From: Candidatus Protoclostridium gallicola
GTDB lineage: Bacteria; Bacillota; Clostridia; Christensenellales; Pumilibacteraceae
Direction: 5' to 3'
Length of the DNA: 64,000 nucleotides
Assembly: GCA_904387375.1 (NCBI GenBank)
Contig: CAJFLE010000003.1
Coordinates: 1-64,000 of the forward strand
The notes under the pieces: generated by a model
Told to the model about the DNA's origin: nothing
The model's database searches: none
Seen by the model: the letters and a program-made list of their open reading frames with translations, nothing else
Part shown: positions 8,639-18,139 of the stretch, piece by piece
How the letters are laid out: each line of letters opens with the position of its first letter
Position numbering within the stretch: the stretch's first letter is position 1
Program-made: the position numbers and the translations under genes

Positions 8639-10630
8639 TTATTCGAGCTCGAACGCACCGGTATAGAGGTGGTAATACGTCCCCTTCTTTTCCAGCAGCT
8701 GTTCGTGCGTGCCGCGTTCGATTATGCGGCCGTGGTCGAGCACCATGATGACGTCGGAGTTGCGGACGGTAGACAGGCGGTGCGCGATGACGAACACCGT
8801 TCTGCCTTCCATCAGCTTATCCATGCCTCGCTGCACGAGCGCCTCGGTGCGCGTGTCTATGGAGCTGGTAGCCTCGTCGAGGATGAGCACGGGCGCGTTC
8901 TCGCACGCGGTGCGGGCGATGGATATGAGCTGGCGCTGACCCTGCGACAGGTTGGCGCCGTCGCTTTCGAGCATCGTGTTATAGCCGTCGGGCAGACGCA
9001 TGATGAAGTCGTGCGCGTTGGCGAGTTTCGCGGCGGCGATGACTTCCTCGTCGGTGGCTTCGAGATTGCCGTAACGGATATTCTCCATTATGGTTCCCGT
9101 GAACAGGTTGGTTTCCTGCAGAACCATGCCGAGCGAGTTACGCAGATCGGGCTTCTTTATCTTGTTTATATTGATGCCGTCGTATCTTATCTTGCCGTCC
9201 TCTATGTCGTAGAAACGGTTGATCAGGTTGGTTATGGTGGTCTTGCCCGCGCCGGTCGCGCCGACGAACGCCACCTTCTGACCCGGCTTTGCGTACAGCG
9301 TTATGTCGTGAAGCACGGTCTTTCCGGGCACGTACGCGAAGTCGACGTCGTGCATTTCTATATCGCCGATCAGTTCGTGATAGGTCACTGTGCCTTCCGC
9401 CTTATGCGGGTGCTTCCATGCCCATATTCCGGTGTAGTGGTCGCTTTCGGTTACGGTGCCGTCCTCGGCCTTATTTGCGTATACGAGTTCGACGTAGCCG
9501 TTGTCCTCTTCGGGCGGCGTATCCATCATATTGAAGATACGGCGCGCGCCCGCGCCCGCCTGGGCAATGAAGTTGATCTGCTGGGATACCGTTGCTATGG
9601 ACTGCGTGAAACTGCGCACTATCGTCAGGAAACCGATGATTATGCTTATCATGCCGGCGTTCGGATCAATGAGCGAAATGAAACCGACGTTGACGCCGCC
9701 GAGCACGATCATGAGCGAGCCGATTATCGCGAGCAGCACGTACAGTATGTTGCCTATGTTGCCGAGCACGGGCATGAGGATGTTACCGTAGGTATTGGCC
9801 GCGGTAGCCGCGTCGCACAGCGCGTCGTTGCGCTCGTCGAAATCCGCCTTGGCCTGTTTCTCGTGGCAGAATACCTTGATAACCTTCTGTCCGTGCATGG
9901 ACTCCTCTATATAGCCGTTGACTTTACCGAGGGTGTTCTGCTGCACTATGAAGTAGCGCACGGACGAACCCGCGATATGTCTTACCGCAAGCAGCATTAC
10001 GAACACGCCGGCTATGACGACGAGCAGCAGCCACAGACTGTAATAGATCATTATGACCACCGAGGCGAGCAGCATGACGCCGGAGTTGATGAGCTGCGGC
10101 ACCGTCTGCGTTATGAGCTGGCGAAGCGTGTCGACGTCGTTGGTGTAAAGGCTCATGATATCGCCGGACTGATGCGTATCGAAATAGCTGATAGGCAGGG
10201 TCTGCATTTTGCGGAACATATCCTTTCGGATAATATCCAGCGTGCCCTGGCCTATGCGCGCCATTATGATGTTGTATGTCGCGTTCGCCGCCACGCCCAC
10301 GAGGAATATCGCGGCGCAAACCGTTATGAATCCGGGCAGTCCGCTCAGATCGCCGGTGCCCTCGAGCGCGGGCTGTATATAGTTACTGATGAGAATCTGC
10401 AGCACTATGGAGGACATCGCGCTGACGACGGCCGTAATGACTATGCAGATAACGACGATGATGAAGCGCGCGCGGTAGTTTTTGAACATATATCCGAGCA
10501 CGCGGCCGAGGGATTTGTCCTTCGGCATATTCTTTTTACGCTCTTTATTCATGGCTTTGAGAGTTTTTCTTCCGGGGAGTCCGTCCGGAGCGCCTTCGGG
10601 AACCGTTTCTTTTTTACCGTTTTCAGGCAT
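8639..10630 (-). CDS. ABC exporter half-transporter, canonical subunit
   Basis: 663 aa: an N-terminal polar extension of about 45 residues, a six-helix exporter membrane domain (about 55-370, with the cytoplasmic loop SYFDTHQSGDIMS) and a nucleotide-binding domain. Walker A is GATGAGKTT, the signature LSQGQ and Walker B VLILDEATSSID with an intact catalytic Glu. Its start overlaps the end of the upstream ABC subunit by 8 bases, implying translational coupling and a heterodimer. About 50 residues between the membrane and ATP domains (around VELVYANKAEDGTVTE) form an insertion typical of many clostridial heterodimeric exporters. Such pumps export drugs, lipids or peptides; the substrate cannot be assigned. 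Confidence 0.93.
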   Translation of the reverse strand: MPENGKKETVPEGAPDGLPGRKTLKAMNKERKKNMPKDKSLGRVLGYMFKNYRARFIIVVICIVITAVVSAMSSIVLQILISNYIQPALEGTGDLSGLPGFITVCAAIFLVGVAANATYNIIMARIGQGTLDIIRKDMFRKMQTLPISYFDTHQSGDIMSLYTNDVDTLRQLITQTVPQLINSGVMLLASVVIMIYYSLWLLLVVIAGVFVMLLAVRHIAGSSVRYFIVQQNTLGKVNGYIEESMHGQKVIKVFCHEKQAKADFDERNDALCDAATAANTYGNILMPVLGNIGNILYVLLAIIGSLMIVLGGVNVGFISLIDPNAGMISIIIGFLTIVRSFTQSIATVSQQINFIAQAGAGARRIFNMMDTPPEEDNGYVELVYANKAEDGTVTESDHYTGIWAWKHPHKAEGTVTYHELIGDIEMHDVDFAYVPGKTVLHDITLYAKPGQKVAFVGATGAGKTTITNLINRFYDIEDGKIRYDGININKIKKPDLRNSLGMVLQETNLFTGTIMENIRYGNLEATDEEVIAAAKLANAHDFIMRLPDGYNTMLESDGANLSQGQRQLISIARTACENAPVLILDEATSSIDTRTEALVQRGMDKLMEGRTVFVIAHRLSTVRNSDVIMVLDHGRIIERGTHEQLLEKKGTYYHLYTGAFELE

Positions 10631-12452
10631 TGCCGTCGTCCTCCTTTTTATTCTGAATATTGTATATGTCGCGATAGATGTCGGACGACCGCATGAGTTC
10701 GTCGTGCGTCCCTTCCGCTACTATCTCGCCGCCGTCGAGCACGAGTATCTTGTCGGCCTCCTCGACGCTGGCCACGCGCTGCGCGATTATTATCTTGGTA
10801 GCGTTCGGCAGACTCTCCGCCATGGATTTGCGGATGAGCGCGTCCGTCTTTGTATCCACGGCGCTCGTGGAATCGTCGAAGATAATGATCTTTGGATTGG
10901 CTATGAGTGCGCGGGCTATGCACAGACGCTGGCGCTGGCCGCCGGACACGTTGGTACCGCCCTGCTCTATATACGTATCGTAGCCGTCCGGGAAGGAGGA
11001 AATGAACTCGTCGGCCTGCGCGAGTTTGCAGGCGGCGACGATCTCTTCGTCGGTTGCGTCCGGTTTGCCCCAGCGTATGTTCTCCTTTATCGTTCCCGAG
11101 AACAGCACGTTCTTCTGAAGCACCATCGCCACGTCGGAGCGCAGCGCGTCGAGATCGTACTCGCGCACGTCCACGCCGCCCACCTTGACGCTGCCTGTCG
11201 TAGTATCATAAAGGCGAGGTATGAGCTGCACGAGCGAGGATTTGCTCGAACCCGTACCGCCGAGTATACCCACGGTTTCTCCCGCCTTTATTTTCAGATT
11301 CACGTTTCTGAGCGCGAGTTTGTTGACGTCGCCGGCATACGAGAAATTGACGTTGTCGAATTCGACGTCGCCTGTAGCGACTTCTTTTCTGCCGTTTTCG
11401 GGAGAGACGAGGTCGCTCTCTGTCGTAAGCACTTCGACGATACGTCTGCCCGACTCCACCGACATCGTGATCATGACGAATACCATGATGAGCATAATCA
11501 TGGACATAAGGATCATTGTCGCGTACTGCACGAGCGCGGTCAGGTCGCCGACCTGCAGCGAACCCGTCGCCTGCACGAACGCGCTGTCCGTGTCCACTAT
11601 CATGACGGTGGCAAACGCGCACACCGTAAGAATGATGCCGTAAATGGCGAAATAGATAATCGGGCTGTTGAGCGCGAGTATGGTTTCGGCTTTGGTGAAG
11701 TCGTCGCGGATGTCGTCGCTCGCCCTGTTGAACTTCTCGATCTCGTGATCCTCGCGCACGAACGCTTTCACGACGCGGGCGCCGCGCACGTCTTCCTGTA
11801 CGCGCAGGTTCATGTTATCGTACTTCTTGAACACGCGGTGGAATATCTTCATCGCGCGCATCGGTATGAGTGCCATAAGCACGACGAGCACGATCGCCAC
11901 GCCGAGATATATCAGCGCGATAAACCAGCTCTTGGTGAACGCGAGCGCGAGCGCCGCTATGAACATGAGCGGGCTTCTGACCGCGATACGTATGATCATC
12001 ATGTACGCGTTCTGCACGTTGGTGACGTCCGTCGTAAGACGGGTGACCAGCGACGACGTCGAATACGTGTCGATGTTGCCGAACGAGAAATCCTGAATTT
12101 TGTAGTAAAGATCCTTTCTGAGGTTCTTGGCAAAGCCCGCCGAGGCCTTCGCGCACGCGCGGCCGGAAAGTATGCCGAACGTCAGCGAAAGCGCCGCCAT
12201 GGCGATCAGTATGCCCGCATAAGCAAACACATACCCCAGGCCGTCGCCGAGATCGCTCACCTGAATGCCCGTAGATACGCCGACCAGCGAAAACCCGTGC
12301 ACGCCGAAGGTGTCGCCCTGCAGGAAATTTATGAGGTCCGAACATATCATGGGAATCAGAACTTCGAGGAACACTTCCACGGCGACAAACACCGGGGAGA
12401 GAATACTCGGAAGCTTGTATTCCCTTATGCTCCTTGATAAAATTTTAACCAT
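10623..12452 (-). CDS. ABC exporter half-transporter, degenerate-site subunit
   Basis: 609 aa from an ATG (MVKILSRSI) preceded by GGAGG at 6 bases; an in-frame ATG 13 codons earlier places the ribosome site inside the gene and is less likely. A six-helix membrane domain is followed by an ATPase domain with Walker A GGTGSSKSS, signature VSGGQ and Walker B IIIFDDSTSAVD. The catalytic Glu is replaced by Asp, so this subunit provides the degenerate nucleotide site common in heterodimeric exporters such as TM287/288. The partner gene overlaps it by 8 bases. No neighbouring gene reveals the cargo. Confidence 0.93.
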   Translation of the reverse strand: MVKILSRSIREYKLPSILSPVFVAVEVFLEVLIPMICSDLINFLQGDTFGVHGFSLVGVSTGIQVSDLGDGLGYVFAYAGILIAMAALSLTFGILSGRACAKASAGFAKNLRKDLYYKIQDFSFGNIDTYSTSSLVTRLTTDVTNVQNAYMMIIRIAVRSPLMFIAALALAFTKSWFIALIYLGVAIVLVVLMALIPMRAMKIFHRVFKKYDNMNLRVQEDVRGARVVKAFVREDHEIEKFNRASDDIRDDFTKAETILALNSPIIYFAIYGIILTVCAFATVMIVDTDSAFVQATGSLQVGDLTALVQYATMILMSMIMLIMVFVMITMSVESGRRIVEVLTTESDLVSPENGRKEVATGDVEFDNVNFSYAGDVNKLALRNVNLKIKAGETVGILGGTGSSKSSLVQLIPRLYDTTTGSVKVGGVDVREYDLDALRSDVAMVLQKNVLFSGTIKENIRWGKPDATDEEIVAACKLAQADEFISSFPDGYDTYIEQGGTNVSGGQRQRLCIARALIANPKIIIFDDSTSAVDTKTDALIRKSMAESLPNATKIIIAQRVASVEEADKILVLDGGEIVAEGTHDELMRSSDIYRDIYNIQNKKEDDGNA

Positions 12453-12491
12453 CTGAATCCTCCGAAAAAATAAATTTTCATTTACTGTCAA

Positions 12492-12584
12492 TATACTTAT
12501 TTAATATACTCCGCAGCGCTTAAACGAATATTAAAAACCGGCATCGTCACGACCCCGGTTGTTGAATTTTTACAGACAAAAGTT
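12492..12584. other. Intergenic gap between ABC operon and plsX
   Basis: This AT-rich gap holds a weak hairpin (AACCGG against CCGGTT, about 12534-12560) that could end the plsX transcript, and TATATT-like sequence that could belong to the ABC promoter. No gene is visible. Confidence 0.3.
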
Positions 12585-13595
12585 TCAGCGCTTACCCGAC
12601 AGCTCTTTCAGCTTTGAGGAAATGCCTCCCACCATATCGGCAAGTATCATGGAGCGCATCTGCCTGACGGCATGCGGAACGGTGCGAGCGTTGGCGGCGC
12701 CGTGTATTTTCATGATCGGTTTATTGCAGCCCAGCAGCCACGCCCCGCCGCGCGAGTTATAGTCGAGATTTTCCATGACGTCCTCGACGGAATGTTCCAC
12801 GAACGCGAGGTCCGTTCCCGCGGGAGCGTTGCGGCGGACGGCTTCGAGCAGTTTCGCCGAATACAGCCGCGCCGTACCCTCGATGCTTTTGAGCAGGACG
12901 TTGCCGACGAAGCCGTCGCACACGAGCACGTCGTATCTGCCGGTAAGCGCTTCGCGCGCTTCCATATTGCCCACGAAATTGACGGGCATGCGCTTTATGA
13001 GGTTTGCCGCTTCGTTTGTCAGCGCGCTGCCCTTGTGATCCTCTTCGCCCACGTTGACGAGCGCGACGCGCGGCTTTTCAATGCCGTATATGCTCTGCAT
13101 AACGCCGGTGCCGAGCAGCGCGAACTGCGCGAGATACTGAGGACGGCAGTCGGCGTTGGCGCCGCAGTCGATGAGGCAGACATGCCCGCCGTCAGCGGTC
13201 GGCAGCAGCGGAGCGAGCGCGGGACGGTCTATGCCGCGGATGCGCCCGACTATGAAAATGCCGCAGCAAAGTATGGCGCCCGTCGAGCCGGCGGAGATCA
13301 TACCGCCCGCTTCGGGATCGTTTTTCAGCAGCGTCGCGCCGCGCACGAGCGAGGAGTCCTTCTTCTGGCGCATGGCGGCCGTCGGCGATTCGTCGTTGCC
13401 TATGATCTCGCTCGCCGGAAGAATTTCCAGCCGGCTGCGGTCGAAAGAGCAGTCGGCGAGTTCGGCTTCGAGATACTCGGGATCGCCTGGCATGATTATA
13501 TGCACGTCCGGGCACGCGTTTACGGCGTCGGCCGTGCCTTTTATGAGATCCTGCGGATTGTCTCCGCTGAAAACGTCTACGATTATCTTAATCAT
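12585..13595 (-). CDS. plsX: PlsX phosphate acyltransferase
   Basis: 336 aa, the normal length. PlsX converts acyl-ACP and phosphate into acyl-phosphate, the first acyl donor of phospholipid synthesis in most Gram-positives. Family hallmarks are the N-terminal VDVFSGDNP (usually D.MGGD.P, slightly divergent here), GMISAGSTGA, LIDCGANADCRP, NVGEEDHKGSALTNEA and VCDGFVGNVLLKSIEG. It is the last gene of tetR-plsC-plsX and overlaps plsC by 8 bases. In other Firmicutes plsX usually sits with fabD and acpP; here it pairs with an acyltransferase and a TetR regulator. Confidence 0.93.
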   Translation of the reverse strand: MIKIIVDVFSGDNPQDLIKGTADAVNACPDVHIIMPGDPEYLEAELADCSFDRSRLEILPASEIIGNDESPTAAMRQKKDSSLVRGATLLKNDPEAGGMISAGSTGAILCCGIFIVGRIRGIDRPALAPLLPTADGGHVCLIDCGANADCRPQYLAQFALLGTGVMQSIYGIEKPRVALVNVGEEDHKGSALTNEAANLIKRMPVNFVGNMEAREALTGRYDVLVCDGFVGNVLLKSIEGTARLYSAKLLEAVRRNAPAGTDLAFVEHSVEDVMENLDYNSRGGAWLLGCNKPIMKIHGAANARTVPHAVRQMRSMILADMVGGISSKLKELSGKR

Positions 13596-14313
13596 TTGTC
13601 GCTTCGGTTTTTTGTATCGTCCGCGGGTCGGGATTTTCGCTCTCCCACGATTCGAGCGCGGGCGATTTGACGCCCGCCGGCAGTCTGTTCTTTTTCTTCC
13701 AACGCTTGTTCGCGACCGCGTCTTCGAGAATCACGCGGCACTTCGCGAATTCGTACGCGTATATCTCGGTAAGTCGCTCCGCGGTGGCGGCGTCCGGCAT
13801 TCTGCCGCTTTCGGGCAGCACGACGGGCTCGCCGATATACATGTAATTCTTGCGCAGTATGCGCGGTTTGCGCCATATTACCACGGGCAGTACGGGCGCG
13901 CCGCTCTTCGCAGCGAATACCGCAAGTCCCGTTTTGAGCTCGAGCATCTCCTTCGGATCGCCGTGATTGCGCGTGCCTTCGGGGAATATGACGATCTGTC
14001 CGCCGTCCAGCACTTTGAAAATCTGTCGCATTACGGAGAGTTCGGGCTTGTCGCGGTCTATAAAAATGACGCCGAAATGCGAAAGCAGAAAACGCCTGAC
14101 GCATTTTTCGCCGTATTCCTTCTTGCCGATATACCGCCTGTACCCGGGGCAATGCACCTGAATGAGCGGAATGTCTATCGCGGACAGATGATTGCTCGCG
14201 TATATGACTTTTCCGCTTTCTCTGATGTTTTCCTTTCCGATCACCTTGGTCGGGAAAAAAGGTCTCCCGAGCGTAAAAAGGCACTTACCGAAATAGTAAA
14301 ACGGTTTTCCCAT
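13588..14313 (-). CDS. plsC: 1-acyl-glycerol-3-phosphate acyltransferase (PlsC-like)
   Basis: 241 aa. Transfers the second acyl chain to lysophosphatidate to give phosphatidate at the membrane. The catalytic HX4D motif is NHLSAID (His42, Asp47), and the glycerophosphate-binding motif FPEGTRN lies near residue 112. The N-terminus is hydrophobic. The ATG (MGKPF) has AGGGG at a good distance; a TTG two codons earlier is less likely. It starts 2 bases after the tetR stop and overlaps plsX, so the three genes form one operon controlling phospholipid acylation. Like many PlsC-family genes it could have a related acyltransferase role. Confidence 0.88.
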   Translation of the reverse strand: MGKPFYYFGKCLFTLGRPFFPTKVIGKENIRESGKVIYASNHLSAIDIPLIQVHCPGYRRYIGKKEYGEKCVRRFLLSHFGVIFIDRDKPELSVMRQIFKVLDGGQIVIFPEGTRNHGDPKEMLELKTGLAVFAAKSGAPVLPVVIWRKPRILRKNYMYIGEPVVLPESGRMPDAATAERLTEIYAYEFAKCRVILEDAVANKRWKKKNRLPAGVKSPALESWESENPDPRTIQKTEATND

Positions 14314-14315
14314 AG

Positions 14316-14924
14316 TCAATCCCCTGCCGGAACCGGCTCGTCGCCGAACAGTATGTTGGTGAGCGCCTCCGTGCTGATCTCGTAAGCGTCGCGCTTGCCG
14401 AGAATGACGTGGAGGGTCATACCGAACACGCCGTATATCGCGATCTCCGCGACGTAGTCCACCGGCACACCCTTAAAAGTCTTTTGTTCCCTGCTGTCTT
14501 TTATAATATATTTCTGCACGAGCAGATTAAGCTCTCTGAACAGGCCGTATATGTATATTCTGATCCCTTTATTCCACATTGCCTGCACCGTGAAATCGAG
14601 CAGCAGTTTCATGAGTTCGGGATCCTCGGCTATCTTGTCCTTGCAGTAATCAATGAGCAGACCGAAGTTCTCGCGGCGGCTTTTCCCCTTGGAAAAAAGG
14701 GCTTTGAGCTCGTCGAGCAGACGGCTGACAGCCATGTCTATGACGGCGCGGTAGAGCTTATCCTTGGTCTTGAAGTAATAATTGAGCTGACTGAGCGCGA
14801 CGCCCGCTTCGGAAGCAATTTCGCGCGTGCTGACGTCGGCGTAACCCTTCTTCGCCAGCAGCGTGTACGCCGTCGCGAGGATATTCTCCTCAGCCGTCCC
14901 GTCTTTGAACTTCTTTCTCGCCAA
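14316..14924 (-). CDS. TetR-family transcriptional regulator
   Basis: 202 aa. The N-terminal TetR helix-turn-helix reads ILATAYTLLAKKGYADVSTR, followed by ALSQLNYYFKTKDKLY, a complete family signature at about 14-62. The C-terminal ligand domain is helical and unassigned. The start is TTG, with GGAG 8 bases upstream. It is first in an operon with plsC and plsX, so it may regulate phospholipid acylation in response to an acyl or membrane signal, by analogy with FapR- or FabT-type logic but with a different fold. A promoter lies at 14966-14995. Confidence 0.88.
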   Translation of the reverse strand: MARKKFKDGTAEENILATAYTLLAKKGYADVSTREIASEAGVALSQLNYYFKTKDKLYRAVIDMAVSRLLDELKALFSKGKSRRENFGLLIDYCKDKIAEDPELMKLLLDFTVQAMWNKGIRIYIYGLFRELNLLVQKYIIKDSREQKTFKGVPVDYVAEIAIYGVFGMTLHVILGKRDAYEISTEALTNILFGDEPVPAGD

Positions 14925-14965
14925 TGATTTTTCTCCGCGGTCACGGCAACAGCCGAAACCATTTT

Positions 14966-14995
14966 AGTTTAACATAAATCATATCCTTACGTCAA
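14966..14995 (-). promoter_or_regulatory. Promoter of tetR-plsC-plsX
   Basis: Minus strand TTGACG (14995-14990), an 18-base spacer and TAAACT (14971-14966). The -35 box lies within the last codons of the upstream DUF368 gene. Confidence 0.6.
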
Positions 14996-15881
14996 CGATT
15001 TTTCCGGTCATTTCGCTTTCGCGCGCCTCGCAGACCTTGCAGAATATGTAACCCGCGGCCAGTCCGACGGCAAGCAGCGTAACAGCCATCACGATCTGTA
15101 CGGGCACGCTCAGCGCGTCGGTGATCAGCGGATCCTGCATATAGAACGCCGCGAACACCGAGCCAGCCATAAATCCCAATATGGAGTAATACGTGCCCTT
15201 GCGCAGCCGCGCGAGCAGAAACTTCATAAGCAGCGCAATACTGAAAAATCCCACGAGCTGACCGGCGATAAAAACGCCGAGCACGGGCAGCCCTCCCCAT
15301 ATATCCGAAAACGTTACTATACCGCTTCCGGCGGCGATTACGTCGTCGTATGCGCCGAATATCATGGCGATCATTGAGCCGGATATGCCGGGCACGACGC
15401 AGCCGCAGGCGCAGACCGCCCCGACCGCGGCGAGCGCGGGGTACGGCATGGCTCCGCCGGCGCCGAAAGACGGGATAAAGCAGATCCCGACCGCGGCGGC
15501 GCAGGAAATCAGCAGCGCGGCGATGTGAGCCGGCGACGGACGCCCTCCGGCGTCGCGCACCACGGGAGGCACGCCGCCGAGCATGAGTCCCACGAACAGG
15601 CACGTAAGCGGCAGCGGTATGAACTCGAAGCCCAGCCGCATGGGCACGACGAGCGCGGCGGTGCCGAGCGTTATGCCTATGCCGAAGGGCAGCAGATACT
15701 TCAGGCTGCGGAAAAAGTGTCTTGGCAGATCGGCGATCGCGTCTATGAATCCGTTGTATACTCCGAGTACCACGGCGACCGTCCCGCCCGAAAATCCGGG
15801 CACGACGAACGCCGCGCCCATTACGAGACCTTTGAGTACGTCCCTGAAAAAGTTCCTTGTTTTTGCGGCGGATATTTTCAT
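14979..15881 (-). CDS. DUF368 (PopT-type) undecaprenyl-phosphate translocase
   Basis: 300 aa integral membrane protein with about eight to nine helices. Internal duplication is visible in the two related motifs VVPGFSGGTVAVVLGVYNGF (about 26) and VVPGISGSMIAMIFGAYDDV (about 165), the family hallmark. DUF368 proteins have been shown to recycle undecaprenyl phosphate across the cytoplasmic membrane for cell-wall synthesis. It lies 35 bases after the AEC transporter gene in the same direction. The ribosome site is weak. The name popT is not assigned because only family membership can be seen. Confidence 0.88.
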   Translation of the reverse strand: MKISAAKTRNFFRDVLKGLVMGAAFVVPGFSGGTVAVVLGVYNGFIDAIADLPRHFFRSLKYLLPFGIGITLGTAALVVPMRLGFEFIPLPLTCLFVGLMLGGVPPVVRDAGGRPSPAHIAALLISCAAAVGICFIPSFGAGGAMPYPALAAVGAVCACGCVVPGISGSMIAMIFGAYDDVIAAGSGIVTFSDIWGGLPVLGVFIAGQLVGFFSIALLMKFLLARLRKGTYYSILGFMAGSVFAAFYMQDPLITDALSVPVQIVMAVTLLAVGLAAGYIFCKVCEARESEMTGKIVDVRI

Positions 15882-15916
15882 ATCATTATATTACGCCGCT
15901 TGTGCGCCCGAAATAC

Positions 15917-16924
15917 CTAAACGAGCGCGACGACAAGCATCAGGAAGAGCGGAACGGTTATTATGCTCAGCAGAGTGGACGACATTATGCACTCGCCGGC
16001 AAGGACGGTGTCGCCGTCGAAGCGCTCGGCGAACGCCAGCGCTGTGGTTGCGGACGGAGTGGCCGCCATGACCGTCATGGTTATGACGAGAGGCGCGCCG
16101 ATGTCCAGCCACAGATCGAGCAGCAGGCAGATCCCGACGAACACCGCGGGGATGAGCACGAGCTTTATGGCGGAGGCTGCGTACATGTATTTGCTGCGCA
16201 CCATCTCGACCACCTTTATGTCGGCAAGGCGTATGCCCAGCACGCACATGGACACGGGCACGCAGATATTGTAGAGATAGGTGATCAGCGACGCTATCTG
16301 CGTGATCTCGAAATCGCCCACGACTATGGGATCGAGCAGCGACAGCCCGGTAAGCGTGAACGGCAGCGCGACTATAGTTGCGATCGTGCACGGGTTGAGC
16401 AGCGCTTTTTTGAGCATGACGCTCTTTTTTTCGCCGCTGCCGAACAGCGCCCTGCCCAGCGTCCAGTTGAGCAGGTTGAACACGACGTTGAATATGGTCA
16501 CGTACAGCATCGCTTCGCTGAGCGCGCTGTCCGTGTCGGCGAACGCGTCGCAGTACTGCACCGCGATAGTGGTCAGCGGTATGCCGATGAACCCGCAGTT
16601 GGAGAATACCGCGGAAAAGGAAGCCGCCGCTTTTTTGCCCGCGTCCTCGCTTCTGCGGAACGCTATCTTCACGACGATAAGGCCGAACACGTGCACGGCT
16701 ATCGACAGGAGAAAGCAGACGATCACCTTTACCGGCGTCACCAGCGTGATATCCACCGACATCATGCAGTAGAATATCATCGCGGGCAGGCCTATGTAGA
16801 TGAGAATGCCGCTGAGGTCTTTCGCGGCGGCGTCGGACACTATATGCGTCTTACGCAGTATGAATCCGGGGACGAGCAGCGCGAGCAGCACCGCTATGCT
16901 TAAGAACGTTGATAAAAAGTACAT
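15917..16924 (-). CDS. AEC-family (auxin efflux carrier-like) transporter
   Basis: 335 aa with about ten transmembrane helices in two halves and a polar centre (GSGEKKSVMLKKALLNPCTI). The second helix region contains LIYIGLPAMIFY and the fourth FSNCGFIGIPL, both typical of the AEC/membrane transport family, which exports or exchanges organic anions such as malate. It starts 7 bases after the U32 gene without a strong ribosome site, so translation may be coupled. Substrate is unknown. Confidence 0.87.
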   Translation of the reverse strand: MYFLSTFLSIAVLLALLVPGFILRKTHIVSDAAAKDLSGILIYIGLPAMIFYCMMSVDITLVTPVKVIVCFLLSIAVHVFGLIVVKIAFRRSEDAGKKAAASFSAVFSNCGFIGIPLTTIAVQYCDAFADTDSALSEAMLYVTIFNVVFNLLNWTLGRALFGSGEKKSVMLKKALLNPCTIATIVALPFTLTGLSLLDPIVVGDFEITQIASLITYLYNICVPVSMCVLGIRLADIKVVEMVRSKYMYAASAIKLVLIPAVFVGICLLLDLWLDIGAPLVITMTVMAATPSATTALAFAERFDGDTVLAGECIMSSTLLSIITVPLFLMLVVALV

Positions 16925-16931
16925 AATGGTT

Positions 16932-18128
16932 TCACAGCTTTTTTCTTAAGATATCGTATTCGCGGAGAGGCAGCGGCGTGCGCAGGCGCAGTTTCGCCTG
17001 CACCTTGTCGGCTATGCTAACGCGCTCTCCGCGCTCATCGATCATTTCCCCTATTATTACCTTTTTTCCGAAAGTATCGTTCGGCGACAGCACTTCCAGT
17101 TCGTCGCCCTCGGCGAAGCGGTTGCGCATTTCCACCTCAGCCCAGCCGTCCGAGTACCCAGTCACGAGCGCGACGAACGCGTGCGTGGCTGTCGGCCTGC
17201 CCTCGCCGGCGCTGCCGCCCTTTTCGCCGAAATAGAAACCCGTCGTATAGCCGCGGTGGCTGATCTTTTCCGTTTCTTCGAGAAGCACGGGATCGAACGG
17301 CTTTCCGGCAAGCGCGAGGTCGAGCGCGCGGCGGTACGCGTTCACCGCTCCGGCTACGTAGTACTCGCTTTTCATTCTGCCTTCTATCTTGAAAGACGAC
17401 ACGCCGGCGTCAAGCAGCTCGGGCAGATGATCTATCATGCGCAGGTCGCGGCTGGACAGAATATACGAGCCGCGGCCGTCCTCTTCGGCGCGCAGCGCGT
17501 CGCCGCGCGTGGGTTCGGTGAGTTCGTATTCCCAGCGGCAGCACTGGGCGCACTCGCCCTTATTGCCCGAGCGGCCGGTGAAATACGACGACAGCAGACA
17601 GCGGCCGGAGTACGCTATGCACATCGCGCCGTGCACAAAGGCTTCGAGCGCGACGTCGCCGGGCAGCGCGTCGCGTATGCGGCGGATGTCGGACAGCGGC
17701 GTTTCGCGGGCGAGGATGATGCGCTTCGCTCCCAGCGCCGCCCATACTTTGGCAGCGGCGGAATTGGTCACGTTCGCCTGCGTGCTCACGTGAAGTTCGA
17801 GGGACGGAGCCGCCTCGCGGAACAGCGAGAACACTCCCATGTCGCTTATTATCGCGCCGTCGGCGCCCGCCTTTTCCAGGCTGCGCGCATACTCGGGAAT
17901 ACCGCCGAGATCGCCGTCGCCGGCGTAGATGTTCACGGTCACGTAAATCTTTTTTCCGCATGCGTGCACGCGCGCGGCGGCTTCCTCTATGCCGCCCACG
18001 GTGAAATTGTCCGCGAAGGCGCGCAGGCCGTAGCGCTTGTCCGACACGTATACGGCGTCTGCGCCGTAGCGCAGGGCGGTTTCGAGTTTGGCAGCGCTGC
18101 CTGCGGGCGCGAGCAGTTCCGGTTTCAT
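16932..18128 (-). CDS. U32-family tRNA hydroxylation protein (TrhP-like)
   Basis: 398 aa. The U32 peptidase signature is complete: EAFVHGAMCIAYSGRCLLSS, with further Cys in GECAQCCRWEYEL, the cysteines thought to bind an iron-sulfur cluster. U32 proteins of the TrhP group make 5-hydroxyuridine at the wobble position of tRNA rather than acting as proteases. The gene follows a TrmR-like methyltransferase by 11 bases, matching the Bacillus subtilis yrrM-yrrN-yrrO arrangement and supporting this role. The ATG (MKPELLAPAG) has GAGAGG upstream; a GTG five codons earlier would start within that site. Length is nearer the longer partner (YrrO/TrhP2). No second U32 gene is present here. Confidence 0.85.
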   Translation of the reverse strand: MKPELLAPAGSAAKLETALRYGADAVYVSDKRYGLRAFADNFTVGGIEEAAARVHACGKKIYVTVNIYAGDGDLGGIPEYARSLEKAGADGAIISDMGVFSLFREAAPSLELHVSTQANVTNSAAAKVWAALGAKRIILARETPLSDIRRIRDALPGDVALEAFVHGAMCIAYSGRCLLSSYFTGRSGNKGECAQCCRWEYELTEPTRGDALRAEEDGRGSYILSSRDLRMIDHLPELLDAGVSSFKIEGRMKSEYYVAGAVNAYRRALDLALAGKPFDPVLLEETEKISHRGYTTGFYFGEKGGSAGEGRPTATHAFVALVTGYSDGWAEVEMRNRFAEGDELEVLSPNDTFGKKVIIGEMIDERGERVSIADKVQAKLRLRTPLPLREYDILRKKL

Positions 18129-18139
18129 ATGTATTCCTC

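Noticed and set aside
12491..12491. Earlier ATG start for the ABC subunit
   Set aside because: GGAGG lies between the two ATGs, 6 bases before the internal one at 12452, which begins at the normal family start.
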